Of a stretch of DNA of 33,795 bases, positions 1-7,667 are shown one piece after another (position 1 is the first letter of the stretch; every line of letters starts with the position of its first letter). The translations under genes were made by a program, and so were the position numbers. Location: positions 1 to 33,795 of the forward strand of contig JAUMWN010000022.1 of assembly GCA_030529625.1 (NCBI GenBank). The letters run 5' to 3'. The notes under the pieces were generated by a model. It ran no database searches. It had not been told where the DNA came from and saw nothing but the letters and a program-made list of their open reading frames with translations. The DNA is from Coriobacteriales bacterium (GTDB lineage: Bacteria; Actinomycetota; Coriobacteriia; Coriobacteriales; Atopobiaceae).

Positions 1-280
1 GCTTCTTGCCCATGCGCTCCTCGAGGTCCTTGCGGTACTCGTCGATCTCGTCGAGAACACCCTCGGGCCAGACGTTGCCAGCGCCCGAGTACTCAACGCA
101 GGTCTGGCAAGTAATGGTAAAGCCCGCGGGCACCGGAAGGCCCAGGGCCGCCATCTCGGCAAGGTTTGCGCCCTTGCCACCCGTGATCCACTTAGCCTCG
201 TCGACGGTGGCACCGGCAACCTCACTTACGTTCTTGCCGTCCTGGTCGAAACCGAAGCGATACACGTGCTTCTCTGCCAT
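1..280 (-). CDS. ppdK: Pyruvate, phosphate dikinase, N-terminal part (runs off the left edge)
   Basis: Only the first 93 codons are in the window. The product begins MAEKHVYRF and contains GGKGANLAEMAALGLPVPAGF, the conserved start of the PPDK/PEP-synthase ATP-grasp nucleotide-binding domain. The family interconverts pyruvate + ATP + Pi and PEP + AMP + PPi in the cytoplasm; in anaerobes it often works in PPi-dependent glycolysis or supplies PEP. The ATG at 280 is preceded by an AAGGAG ribosome binding site at about 8 bases, and a good sigma-70 promoter lies at 321-349, so the start is well supported. The neighbouring minus-strand gene at 548-949 is related to PPDK regulators, which supports the assignment. 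The fragment is truncated only by the window edge. Confidence 0.93.
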   Translation of the reverse strand, partial: MAEKHVYRFGFDQDGKNVSEVAGATVDEAKWITGGKGANLAEMAALGLPVPAGFTITCQTCVEYSGAGNVWPEGVLDEIDEYRKDLEERMGKK

Positions 281-320
281 GTACAACTCCTTCTTTGCGT
301 TCCTTGGCGCTCATGCGCCC

Positions 321-349
321 TAAATATCTAGACTTTACCAAATTGCCAA
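321..349 (-). promoter_or_regulatory. Promoter of ppdK with an upstream 13-bp palindrome
   Basis: On the minus strand, TTGGCA (344-349) and TATTTA (321-326) are 17 bases apart, a good sigma-70 spacing. The leader to the ATG at 280 would be about 35 nt and holds a small GGCGC/GCGCC hairpin (306-319). Overlapping and just upstream of the -35 is the near-perfect palindrome AACAATTATTGTT (348-360), a possible regulator site. Confidence 0.6.
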
Positions 350-464
350 CAATTATTGTTCGTGAAGTGGCGTTCGCAGTATATGCGCACAAAAAAATGA
401 GGTTACTGTCCGGGCCCGCTGCACGCCTTGTCTGGAACCCATGCGCAGACACACGCAGAAGAGA

Positions 465-492
465 CCGAACGGAGGGGATTCCCTACGTTCGG
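465..492 (-). terminator. Probable terminator of the half-length PPSR gene
   Basis: On the minus strand CCGAACG pairs with CGTTCGG around an inner GGG/CCC stem, with a 2x2 internal mismatch between them. A TCTCTTCT pyrimidine run follows. The hairpin lies about 55 bases after the stop codon at 548 and before the ppdK promoter. It would separate the two genes. The T-tract is imperfect, so efficiency is uncertain. Confidence 0.5.
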
Positions 493-547
493 CCTCAACC
501 AAGAGACGAATCAATACGTGTGCGTCGCCCTTACACAGGGCACTTCC

Positions 548-949
548 TTACTGGTCTTCCAGACGGTCGCGCAGCGCGCCAACCTTGTTGGAGGGCTCTG
601 CACCGGTAAGCGTGGACAGCACGGTTACCGCAGGTCCCAGCAGGTCGATGGAAGGAATGCCACGGCGCACGAGCTCGTGACGCACATCGCGACGAAGGCG
701 CTCGTCCACGAAGGTGTGGAACACGGCCATGGGCCTGCCCTCCTCCTCCTGCTCCTCCAGGAACTCCGTGACCTTCTCGACGCTCGTTGCATCGGCAAGA
801 CGCGCGATGTCCAGGGCATCGACCTCATACTGGGCCGCCGCAGCGACAACTACGCTGTATGCGGTGTCTCCACGAGCGTCTGAGACTACGAGCACGATCG
901 GCTTTACGTCCTCGACGACCTCATCGGTGCTCAGATCGAGACTTGGCAT
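548..949 (-). CDS. Half-length PPSR/DUF299 protein (PPDK-regulatory-like, kinase P-loop domain absent)
   Basis: This 133-aa protein matches the N-terminal half of the pyruvate phosphate dikinase / PEP synthase regulatory protein family (DUF299, kinase-PPPase). Visible family features are VLVVSDARGDTAYSVVVAAA near residues 19-38, VFHTFVDERLRR near 76-87 and IPSIDLLGPAVTVL near 98-111. Full family members are about 270 aa and carry a P-loop kinase region in the C-terminal half. Here a TAA stop ends the protein at the inter-domain linker, and translating the 267 bases downstream in the other minus frames shows no remnant of the second half. The start at 949 has a GAGGAG ribosome binding site. 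The upstream gap 950-1211 holds the palindromic repeat and no convincing promoter. The position beside ppdK suggests PPDK control, but phosphotransfer activity is unlikely without the P-loop. It may be a degenerate or repurposed regulator. Confidence 0.75.
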   Translation of the reverse strand: MPSLDLSTDEVVEDVKPIVLVVSDARGDTAYSVVVAAAAQYEVDALDIARLADATSVEKVTEFLEEQEEEGRPMAVFHTFVDERLRRDVRHELVRRGIPSIDLLGPAVTVLSTLTGAEPSNKVGALRDRLEDQ

Positions 950-1160
950 GGTATCTCCTCTCGTTCACGCGCACGACCACCTTGGGTCGCCGCATAGAAT
1001 ATCTTGCGCTTTCGCACGTCCTGCGAGTATTAGTTTGCCCCTTTGCGCAGAGTTGTGCAAGGTGAGTCGTTACGCGAACGGCTGATTGGCCTAATAGGTT
1101 CGGCGAGAGCGCTCCCTCAACGCTTTCTCCACAAAAATCGGAGGCTCAAAACGGCAATTT

Positions 1161-1208
1161 GTACTCCGGGGACAGTCCCCCCTATACGGGGGACTGTCCC
1201 CGGAGTAC
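1161..1208. repeat. Perfect inverted repeat on GGGGACAGTCCCC, copy 1
   Basis: Perfect 21-bp arms (1161-1181 and 1188-1208) flank a 6-base loop, CTATAC. Each arm itself contains the near-palindrome GGGGACAGTCCCC / GGGGACTGTCCCC. The element ends 4 bases after the glyS stop codon. It could act as a rho-independent-like hairpin for the glyQS operon, but no real T-run follows on the minus strand. A second copy lies at 10311-10359. Confidence 0.9.
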
Positions 1209-1211
1209 AGC

Positions 1212-3311
1212 TTACTTGCTGCCCTTTGCCAGCGCGCCGATGTTGGCCACGTCCTTGAAGGCACCCTCAAACCGGTTGAGCAGCTTGAGGCGGTTCTCGC
1301 GCAACGTGAGGTCTTGGTCCATTACCAGCACGTCCTCGAAGAACTGGTCAATGGGCTCGCGCAGCTTGGCAAGAGATGCGATGGCGTCGTCCATGTTTGC
1401 GGACTCGATTGCCTCCTGCACCGCGGCGCTGCCCGCGTCGACTGCCTCGAGCAACGCCCGCTCAGCGTCTCCCAGCAGCGTGGCATCCACGCTCGTTCCC
1501 AGCGAGGCGTCGGCCAGGTGGCTTGCGCGCGCATACGCAGTGGCAAGGTCGTCAAAGAGCTCGCGCGAGTCGCGACGGGCGGTGTCGAGTGCCTTGACGC
1601 GCGACAGATAGGCCACAGGGTCGCACACGCCAATCGCTGAGACGGCCTTTATGGTGTCGGGCTCGGCGCCCTCCTCGCGGGCAATCGCAGCCAGTCGGCC
1701 ACTAAAGTATGCGCGCACCTCTGCCGCGACCGCAACCACGTCGAACTCCAGCCCCTGTGCCACGTATGCTGCAAGCGAGACGTCGATGAGCTCGCGTAGC
1801 GAGACCTGCGGCAGGGTGCGTAGCATGGCGATGACGCCGATGGCCGAGCGACGCACGGCAAACGGATCGGAGGATCCGGTGGGCGGCTCGTTGATGGCAA
1901 ACATGCCGCAGATGGTGTCCAGCTTGTCGGCGATGGCCACGGACTTGCCCACCACGGTGGAGGGCAGCTCGTCTCCCGCAAAGCGCGGGCGGTAGTGCTG
2001 CGATATAGCCTGCGCGACGAGGTCGTCCTCACCCTGTGCGGCAGCGTAGTAGCCACCCATCACGCCCTGCTGGCTGGTGAACTCAACCACCGCCTGGCTC
2101 ACGAGGTCTGCCTTGGCGAGGTGTGCGGCACGCTCCGACGCCACAACGACCTCCTCACCCAAGCCCGCCTGGCCCGCAACCGACGATGCGATAACCTCCA
2201 TGCGCTCGGTCTTTTGCAGCACGGTGCCCAGCCTCTTTTGGAACACCACGTTGGCAAGGCGCTCACGAAACGCCGAGAGGCCCACCTTTAGGTCCTCGTC
2301 GTAGAAGAACTTGGCGTCGTCGAGCCTGGGACGCACCACGCGCTCGTTGCCCGCGCACACCGTGTCGTTTACGGCAGGGTCGGCGTTGGAGACGATGACG
2401 AACTCGCGCGTGAGGGAGCCGTCCGCGGCATATACGGGGAAGTAGCGCTGGTGCTTGAGCATGGCCTCCACGATGATCTCCTGCGGCACGGCCAAGAACT
2501 CCTCATCGAAGGTGCCCACCACGACGCTTGGCCACTCGCAGAGGTTCACCACTTCGTCGAAGGTGCCCTTGGGGGTGTCCACGTGCGCACCGCCGCGCTC
2601 TTCCTCCAAGCGTGCGATCCCCTCGCGAATAACCTGGGCGCGACGTAACTCCCCCAGCACGAACGATTGCTCGAGCACGTCCTCGTAGGTGGCCGGCTCG
2701 GCGACGACGTGGGCCCCAGGAGCCAGGACGCGGTGTCCGCGCGTGGTGTTGCCACTGGTCACGTCGGCATAGCGCACGGGGACGACCTCCTCGCCCAGAA
2801 GCGCGCAGATCCAGCGGATGGGGCGCACGAACGTGGCGTGCTCGCTTCCCCACCGCTGGCTGCGGTAGTTGGGCCACTGGATGGAGGCGATGGTGCGCTC
2901 GCACAGCTCCGAGAGCAGCTCGATTGCCGGCACCGAGGCAATCGAGCGCTCGGCGAACACGTACTCGTTGCCGTCGGGCTCGACGCGACGCACCAGCGCC
3001 TCGGGCGTGGTGCCGTTCTTGCGGGCAAAGCCCTGCGCGGCCCGCGTGGGGTTGCCCCCAGCGTCAAAGGCAATCTGCGCCTTGGGACCGCGTACGACCT
3101 CGTTGATCTCCTCGGTCGCCGTGGCGCACTCGGCCACCAGCACCGCCAGGCGCCTGGGCGTGGAGAGCGTGCGCACCTCCCCGTGCGAGAGCCCCGAGGC
3201 ATCCAGCCCCTTGGCGACGAGCTTGCCCAGCTGGTCCTGGGCCTTCATGAGCGGTGCAGAGGGCATCTCCTCGCACCCAATCTCCAGCAGAAAGTCTCGC
3301 TTGTTGGCCAT
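1212..3311 (-). CDS. glyS: Glycine--tRNA ligase, beta subunit
   Basis: A 699-aa protein of typical length for the beta subunit of the bacterial alpha2beta2 glycyl-tRNA synthetase, which charges tRNA-Gly in the cytoplasm. The N-terminus has the family block DFLLEIGCEEMPSAPL, and residues near 30-75 (LSTPRRLAVLV) are also conserved. The C-terminal part (about residue 590 onward) is the DALR-type anticodon-binding region. The beta subunit binds tRNA while the alpha subunit carries the aminoacylation site. The ATG at 3311 follows the glyQ stop (3314) by two bases, and GGAGG in the end of glyQ serves as its ribosome binding site, so the two subunits are probably made together. It is the last gene of the rpsP operon, followed by the palindromic repeat at 1161-1208. 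Confidence 0.97.
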   Translation of the reverse strand: MANKRDFLLEIGCEEMPSAPLMKAQDQLGKLVAKGLDASGLSHGEVRTLSTPRRLAVLVAECATATEEINEVVRGPKAQIAFDAGGNPTRAAQGFARKNGTTPEALVRRVEPDGNEYVFAERSIASVPAIELLSELCERTIASIQWPNYRSQRWGSEHATFVRPIRWICALLGEEVVPVRYADVTSGNTTRGHRVLAPGAHVVAEPATYEDVLEQSFVLGELRRAQVIREGIARLEEERGGAHVDTPKGTFDEVVNLCEWPSVVVGTFDEEFLAVPQEIIVEAMLKHQRYFPVYAADGSLTREFVIVSNADPAVNDTVCAGNERVVRPRLDDAKFFYDEDLKVGLSAFRERLANVVFQKRLGTVLQKTERMEVIASSVAGQAGLGEEVVVASERAAHLAKADLVSQAVVEFTSQQGVMGGYYAAAQGEDDLVAQAISQHYRPRFAGDELPSTVVGKSVAIADKLDTICGMFAINEPPTGSSDPFAVRRSAIGVIAMLRTLPQVSLRELIDVSLAAYVAQGLEFDVVAVAAEVRAYFSGRLAAIAREEGAEPDTIKAVSAIGVCDPVAYLSRVKALDTARRDSRELFDDLATAYARASHLADASLGTSVDATLLGDAERALLEAVDAGSAAVQEAIESANMDDAIASLAKLREPIDQFFEDVLVMDQDLTLRENRLKLLNRFEGAFKDVANIGALAKGSK

Positions 3312-3313
3312 GG

Positions 3314-4219
3314 CTATGCCACCTCCCCGCTCTTGGCGCCATCACGTGCGGCGACCAGCTCCAAATACGCCTCGCAGCAGGCCTTGGCAACGTCGCGAAC
3401 GCGCAGGATGTAGTTTGCGCGCTCGGTGGCCGAGATTGCGCCACGCGCATCCAGAATGTTGAACGCGTGGCTGCACTTCATCACGCAGTCGTAGGCCGGC
3501 AGCGGAAGCTTGGCCTCAAGGCAGCTGTGGCACTCCGCCTCGTACTCGTCGAACTTGCGGCGCATGACGTCCACGTTGGCGACCTCGAAGTTGTAGCACG
3601 AGAACTCGTACTCGTTCTCGTGAAATACATCACCGTAGGTCATGGGCGTGCCGTCGGGAAGGTAGGACCACACCAAGTCGTACACGGAGTCCACGCCCTG
3701 GATGTACATGGCGATGCGCTCCAGGCCGTAAGTGATCTCCACGGGCACAGGATCCACCTCCAGGCCGCCAACCTGCTGGAAGTAGGTGTACTGCGTGACC
3801 TCCATACCATCCAGCCACACTTCCCAGCCAAGTCCCCAGGCACCCAGAGTGGGGCTCTCCCAGTCGTCCTCAACAAAGCGGACGTCGTGCTTGGCTGGAT
3901 CGAGCCCGATCGCCTCCAGCGAGCCCAAGTACAGGTCCTGGGAGTCGGCCGGGCAAGGCTTGAGAATAACCTGGAACTGGTAGTAGTGCTGCATGCGGTT
4001 GGGGTTCTCGCCGTAGCGGCCGTCAGCCGGCCTGCGGCAGGGCTGCACATAGCACGTGCGCCATGCGGCGGGCCCCAGGCTACGTAGCGTGGTGGCCGTG
4101 TGGAACGTGCCCGCGCCCACCTCGGAGTCGTAGGGCTGCATCACCGTGCATCCCTGGTCGGCCCAATAGCGTTCCAGGGCCAGAATCATGTCCTGGAACG
4201 TGAGTGACGTGTTTGCCAT
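3314..4219 (-). CDS. glyQ: Glycine--tRNA ligase, alpha subunit
   Basis: A 301-aa class II synthetase subunit and partner of GlyS. It begins [20 protein letters not shown] and shows the very conserved [18 protein letters not shown] and [20 protein letters not shown] blocks that form the ATP/glycine site of bacterial GlyQ. An in-frame ATG lies 30 bases further upstream. I chose 4219 because it has AAGGAG about 9 bases before it and matches the family start. The gap to the lepB stop (4261) is about 40 bases with no terminator or promoter seen, so it is likely read through from the operon. The alpha2beta2 form is common in bacteria, whereas many other Gram-positives use the unrelated single-chain GlyRS. 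Confidence 0.97.
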   Translation of the reverse strand: MANTSLTFQDMILALERYWADQGCTVMQPYDSEVGAGTFHTATTLRSLGPAAWRTCYVQPCRRPADGRYGENPNRMQHYYQFQVILKPCPADSQDLYLGSLEAIGLDPAKHDVRFVEDDWESPTLGAWGLGWEVWLDGMEVTQYTYFQQVGGLEVDPVPVEITYGLERIAMYIQGVDSVYDLVWSYLPDGTPMTYGDVFHENEYEFSCYNFEVANVDVMRRKFDEYEAECHSCLEAKLPLPAYDCVMKCSHAFNILDARGAISATERANYILRVRDVAKACCEAYLELVAARDGAKSGEVA

Positions 4220-4260
4220 ATCACCTATCTCCTTCGTTTGCCTATGCATCTGGCTGCCAG

Positions 4261-4848
4261 CTAGAAGCCTTTGATATTAGACAGCGGCCAAAAGGTAAAG
4301 AGTGCCCGTGCCACGACGCTCGACGTGGGCACGGCGCCAAAGTAGCGCGAGTCGAGCGAGTTGGTGCGATTGTCCCCCATCACCCACACGCAGCCCTCCG
4401 GCACCGTAATTGGGTACGTGACGGGCTCCGTGCCCGGAAGCGTCTGGTTAAGCGGCAAAGAGGGGCGGTTGGAGGTATAGGGCTCGTCGAGCACCTGCCC
4501 GTCCACGACCACCTTCCCATCCACCAGGTCAACCGTCTGTCCTGCCGTGGCAATAACGCGCTTTATGAGCACGGTACCCTCACCGTTGGGGTTGTCGAAC
4601 ATAATCACCTCGCCCTGCTCGGGGTCCCTAAAGTGGTACGAGATCTTCTCGCCCCAAATGCGGTCGTCGAGCTGGATGGTGTCGAGCATGGATCCCGTGG
4701 GAACAATAAAGGGCTCGCCCACGAATACGTGTATGAGTATTGCGATGCCAACGGCAACGGCAATGGTTATCGACCACTCGATCACCGTGCGCCGCCTGTC
4801 GTTGGGCTCGCCCTGCTCGCCCTCGTTGATAATGGCGTCCTCAGGCAT
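4261..4848 (-). CDS. lepB: Signal peptidase I
   Basis: A 195-aa membrane serine protease that removes signal peptides from exported proteins. One transmembrane helix (about residues 23-43, [20 protein letters not shown]) is followed by the catalytic serine in PTGSMLDT (Ser53) and the general-base lysine in VLIKRVIA (Lys96). The late [14 protein letters not shown] box (conserved box E) completes the S26 family signature. The start at 4848 overlaps the trmD stop (ATGCCTGA), indicating translational coupling. An upstream in-frame ATG at 4893 would lie deep inside trmD and is less likely. The gene sits where rplS (ribosomal protein L19) is usually found after trmD. Confidence 0.96.
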   Translation of the reverse strand: MPEDAIINEGEQGEPNDRRRTVIEWSITIAVAVGIAILIHVFVGEPFIVPTGSMLDTIQLDDRIWGEKISYHFRDPEQGEVIMFDNPNGEGTVLIKRVIATAGQTVDLVDGKVVVDGQVLDEPYTSNRPSLPLNQTLPGTEPVTYPITVPEGCVWVMGDNRTNSLDSRYFGAVPTSSVVARALFTFWPLSNIKGF

Positions 4849-5599
4849 CTGCCTCGCCCTCCTCGTGTTGAGTCCGTTGCGCCCTGTATGCAAGGTCCCA
4901 CTCGTCGCTCGTAAGGTTGGCGCCGCCCAGCAGGTCGGGTCGCCAAGCGGCGGTCCTGGCTATGGCGCTCTGCCTGCGCCACGCGGCAATGCGCGCATGG
5001 TCTCCCGAGAGCAGCACCGCAGGGACCTCCCGGCCCTCGAAGCTTGCAGGCCGCGTGTACTGCGCGTACTCCAAAAGGCCGCCCTCAAAGGACTCGTCCA
5101 CGTTGCTCATCGCGTCGCCCAGTGCCCCGGGAATGAGCCGCACGACGGCGTCCATCACGCACAGGGCCGCAAGCTCCCCACCCGTGAGCACGAAGTCCCC
5201 CATGGACAGCACTTCGTCTGCAAGCTCGTACACGCGCTCGTCCATGCCCTCGTACCTGCCGCACACGAACAGGACGCGCTCCTTTTGCGCGAGCCGCTGT
5301 GCGTCCGCCTGGGCAAAGGTCTTGCCGCAGGGCGAGAAGAACACCACGTGCGCGCGCCGCTGGTCGCGCCCCACGATGTCGCGCACCGCCTCGAAGATGG
5401 GGCCAGGCTTCATGAGCATGCCCTGGCCGCCGCCAAACGGGGCGTCATCCACCGTGCGGTGCCGGTCGTGCGTCCAGTCGCGCAGGTCATGCGCCTCGAA
5501 CGAGAAGAGTCCCGCCGTGCGCGCGCGACCCATGATAGACGTGCTCATGTACGGCTCGAAGAGCTCGGGAAAGACTGAGAGCGTCTCCAGGACCATCAT
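4841..5599 (-). CDS. trmD: tRNA (guanine-N1-)-methyltransferase TrmD
   Basis: A 252-aa SPOUT methyltransferase that makes m1G37 in tRNAs reading CCN, CUN and CGG codons, preventing +1 frameshifts. Visible motifs are LSVFPELFEPY at the N-terminus, DDAPFGGGQGMLMKPGPIFEA near 50-70, and GRYEGMDERV followed by GDFVLTGGELAA, the trefoil-knot SAM-binding region. The start at 5599 gives an ATGA overlap with the rimM stop; ATG at 5596 is an equally close alternative. The longer open frame upstream to 5836 lies inside rimM and is not family-like. The gene overlaps lepB at its 3' end. Confidence 0.97.
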   Translation of the reverse strand: MMVLETLSVFPELFEPYMSTSIMGRARTAGLFSFEAHDLRDWTHDRHRTVDDAPFGGGQGMLMKPGPIFEAVRDIVGRDQRRAHVVFFSPCGKTFAQADAQRLAQKERVLFVCGRYEGMDERVYELADEVLSMGDFVLTGGELAALCVMDAVVRLIPGALGDAMSNVDESFEGGLLEYAQYTRPASFEGREVPAVLLSGDHARIAAWRRQSAIARTAAWRPDLLGGANLTSDEWDLAYRAQRTQHEEGEADA

Positions 5600-6123
5600 G
5601 CCTCCACGTCCGTTTCCACCAATCCGCCAGGAAGACTCACGTCTATGGGACTTGCGTCGGGCGCGACGTGGGAGACCACATGGGCCACCACGGGCACGAG
5701 CACCTCGCCATAGCGCCCCGTCACCACCCACACGTCGTTGGCAGGACCGCGCATCACCTCCGCGATGGTGCCCAGCTCGCCCAGTCGCTCGTCGCACACG
5801 CTGCGACCCAAGAGCGACTCGACGTCGTGTAGGCACAGGTCCTCGGGCAGGTCCGCCACGCGCGCGAGCACGGTGCGACCCACCAGCCCGGACGCCGCCT
5901 GGATCGTCGTCACGCCGGCAAGCGACACCAGCTGTCCGTTCGCGGAGTCCGAGCAGCGCAGCACCTCGAACTCCCGTGGGCCCTTCAGGCGCGGGGGCAC
6001 CACGACCACGCGCAGCCCCTCGCGCAACAGAAGCGGGAGGCCGCGTGCGGGAACCACGACGACCTCCCCCTTGCGTCCATGTGTCTTCTCGACGTGTGCT
6101 ATGGACCGATACGCTTCCGCCAA
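5596..6123 (-). CDS. rimM: 16S rRNA processing protein RimM
   Basis: A 175-aa ribosome maturation factor that binds S19 in the 30S head and aids 16S processing. The N-terminal RimM beta-barrel begins YRSIAHVEKTHGRKGEVVV, and a PRC-barrel occupies the second half (from about residue 95, DLCLHDVESLLGRSV...). The annotated start is a TTG at 6123, five bases after the khpA stop. No ATG in this region fits the family start. The order rpsP-khpA-rimM-trmD is conserved widely and supports the call. The C-terminal ~20 residues are poorly conserved. Confidence 0.95.
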   Translation of the reverse strand: MAEAYRSIAHVEKTHGRKGEVVVVPARGLPLLLREGLRVVVVPPRLKGPREFEVLRCSDSANGQLVSLAGVTTIQAASGLVGRTVLARVADLPEDLCLHDVESLLGRSVCDERLGELGTIAEVMRGPANDVWVVTGRYGEVLVPVVAHVVSHVAPDASPIDVSLPGGLVETDVEA

Positions 6124-6127
6124 GGTC

Positions 6128-6415
6128 TTATCCCAGAATCTCTACCTCGACGGAGGTGCCCACTCGCTGGCCCAGCGCACGAGCGAGCGTGCGGATGGCC
6201 TTGATGGTGCGCCCGCGACGTCCGATTATCCTGCCGGCGTCGGACTGCGCGCAGGAGACCTCGATGAGGGAGCCCTCCTCGCCGTCTATCACGTCCAGCG
6301 AAACGGCGTCCTCGTCATCCACCAGGCCACAGACGATATACTCAACCAGGTCGGCCACCTTGTCGGACGGCATCTCCTCGAGCATATCCTCGGTCTCCAT
6401 GACTTCGTCCGTCAC
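6128..6415 (-). CDS. khpA: KH-domain RNA-binding protein KhpA
   Basis: A 95-aa single-KH-domain protein (KhpA/YlqC family). The RNA-binding GxxG loop is visible in AGRIIGRRGRTIKAIRTLARAL in the second half. In other Gram-positives KhpA pairs with KhpB (EloR/Jag) and affects RNA binding and cell elongation. That is a family-level link to the mre cluster in this window, not something the sequence proves. I chose GTG at 6415 because GGAG in the end of rpsP lies five bases upstream. ATG at 6400 is an alternative. It sits two bases after the rpsP stop in the conserved rpsP-khpA-rimM-trmD order. Confidence 0.94.
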   Translation of the reverse strand: MTDEVMETEDMLEEMPSDKVADLVEYIVCGLVDDEDAVSLDVIDGEEGSLIEVSCAQSDAGRIIGRRGRTIKAIRTLARALGQRVGTSVEVEILG

Positions 6416-6417
6416 GG

Positions 6418-6729
6418 CTACTCCGCGGCCTCGGCAGCCTTGGCGGCCGCCTTCTTGGAAAGCTTCTCGCGCTTCTCGGGCATGGGCTTCTCGCCACGGG
6501 CGATGGCGATGAGGTGAGAAACGGAGTTGGTGGGCTGGGCGCCCTTGGCGATCCAAGCGTCAACGCGCTCGAGGTCGATGTCAATCATCTTGGGATCGGA
6601 GACGGGGTTGTAGCGACCCACGAGCTCGATGTAGCGACCGTCGCGCGGCATGCGGCTGTCTGCAACGACGACGCGGTAGAACGGACGCTTCTTGGCACCA
6701 TGACGTGCCAGACGAATCTTAACTGCCAA
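6418..6729 (-). CDS. rpsP: 30S ribosomal protein S16
   Basis: A 103-aa S16, beginning [19 protein letters not shown], with the conserved [15 protein letters not shown] and GRYNP blocks. It is a primary 30S assembly protein. The last ~20 residues form an Ala/Lys/Glu-rich tail ([12 protein letters not shown]) common in actinobacterial S16. The start codon is TTG at 6729, supported by a strong GGAGGAG site six bases upstream. It is the first gene of the minus-strand translation operon, with a promoter candidate at 6805-6832 and a leader of about 70 nt. Confidence 0.98.
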   Translation of the reverse strand: MAVKIRLARHGAKKRPFYRVVVADSRMPRDGRYIELVGRYNPVSDPKMIDIDLERVDAWIAKGAQPTNSVSHLIAIARGEKPMPEKREKLSKKAAAKAAEAAE

Positions 6730-6804
6730 TTAAAACTCCTCCAAACATGCGACGCGGATGGATGTAGATGCGGCTGCGTCGCCAAGCCATACATGCAGTA
6801 CAAC

Positions 6805-6832
6805 ATCATAAGCCTTCTGTGACGTAGCGCAA
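6805..6832 (-). promoter_or_regulatory. Promoter candidate for the rpsP operon
   Basis: On the minus strand TTGCGC (6827-6832) and TATGAT (6805-6810) are 16 bases apart. The -10 matches consensus at five of six positions and the -35 is weak. The predicted leader is about 70 nt before the TTG start. Confidence 0.5.
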
Positions 6833-6860
6833 GGTGCAGTTTTTGTGAATCAATCCAAGA

Positions 6861-6892
6861 AAACGTGCTTATTTAATCAAATAAGCACGTTT
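6861..6892. promoter_or_regulatory. Perfect 14-bp-arm palindrome in the divergent rpsP / response-regulator region
   Basis: The arms AAACGTGCTTATTT (6861-6874) and its exact complement (6879-6892) flank a four-base AATC loop. Both flanking genes are transcribed away from the site, so a simple terminator role is unexpected. On the minus strand the hairpin is followed by TTTTCTT, so it could terminate a transcript entering rpsP from further upstream. It could equally be an operator. Confidence 0.7.
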
Positions 6893-6911
6893 GCGAGCGC
6901 ACGCGTGGCAG

Positions 6912-6940
6912 TTGTTGTGTAGCATAACTCTAAGTGTAAA
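6912..6940 (+). promoter_or_regulatory. Weak promoter candidate for the response-regulator operon
   Basis: TTGTTG (6912-6917) and TGTAAA (6935-6940) are 17 bases apart and end about 28 bases before the ATG at 6969. Both boxes are only moderate matches. Confidence 0.35.
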
Positions 6941-6968
6941 GAACGGCACCTCAGGGAAGGGATGCCCA

Positions 6969-7640
6969 ATGAACGTTCTCATAGTGGAGGATGAGCGAAA
7001 CCTTGCTGATGCAATATGCAAAATCCTCAAGGACGAAGGCTTTAGGGCCGACGTTACGTACGACGGAACGACTGGCCTGTCGTTGGGAAAGACCGGCATG
7101 TACGATGCCATCGTGCTCGACGTGATGCTGCCAGGCATGGACGGCTTGGATGTCGTGCGTGAGCTGCGCCGAAACGGCATCTCCACGCCAATACTCATGC
7201 TCACGGCACGCACCTCTACCGCCGACAAGGTGAGTGGCCTCGACGCTGGCGCGGACGACTACATGACCAAGCCGTTCGAGACCATCGAGCTCCTTGCGCG
7301 CATTCGCGCGGTCACACGCCGCACGGGCGACGTGATTATTGAGGAAGCCACCTTTGGCGACCTGCACCTCGACCTCACCACGCACGACCTCTCCTGCGCT
7401 GATCGCTCGGTGCATCTGTCGGGCAAGGAGTTCGAGGTCATGAAGATGCTCATGAGCTCCAACGCGCGCGTCGTCTCCAAGCAGGACCTGCTCACCCGCG
7501 TATGGGGCGCTGCCGAGGCATCGGAGAACTCCGTGGAGGCCTACATCTCGTTCCTGCGCAAGAAGATCAACCACATCCACTCAAAGGTGCAGATTACCAC
7601 GCTGCGCATGCTGGGCTATCGCCTTGAGGTAATCGAGTAA
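6969..7640 (+). CDS. OmpR/PhoB-family response regulator (CiaR-like)
   Basis: A 223-aa two-component regulator. The receiver domain (about 1-115) has the acidic pair in VEDER (Asp8 and neighbour), the phospho-acceptor Asp51 in VLDVMLPGMDGL, Thr79 in LTA, and Lys101 in TKPF. The C-terminal winged-helix DNA-binding domain (about 125-220) has LSGKEFEVMKML and the typical end RMLGYRLE. The start at 6969 was chosen because MNVLIVEDE is the family start; an open frame runs further upstream without similarity. A strong terminator follows at 7668-7706, before the kinase gene. Partnership with the kinase at 7802 is inferred from adjacency. The target genes are not known. Confidence 0.93.
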   Translation: MNVLIVEDERNLADAICKILKDEGFRADVTYDGTTGLSLGKTGMYDAIVLDVMLPGMDGLDVVRELRRNGISTPILMLTARTSTADKVSGLDAGADDYMTKPFETIELLARIRAVTRRTGDVIIEEATFGDLHLDLTTHDLSCADRSVHLSGKEFEVMKMLMSSNARVVSKQDLLTRVWGAAEASENSVEAYISFLRKKINHIHSKVQITTLRMLGYRLEVIE

Positions 7641-7667
7641 CACATTCCATTAACGCAACGCCTCATG

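Noticed and set aside
222-452. 76-aa minus-strand frame between PPSR and ppdK, tested as the missing PPSR C-terminal half
   Set aside because: No P-loop or family residues, and it overlaps the ppdK start and promoter.
950-1160. Possible promoter for the PPSR gene (TAATAC and TATTCT boxes)
   Set aside because: No -35 at a workable distance from either box, so I cannot support a position.
4917-6512. 531-aa plus-strand open frame opposite trmD, rimM and khpA
   Set aside because: Arg/Ser/Pro-rich shadow frame crossing four real genes.
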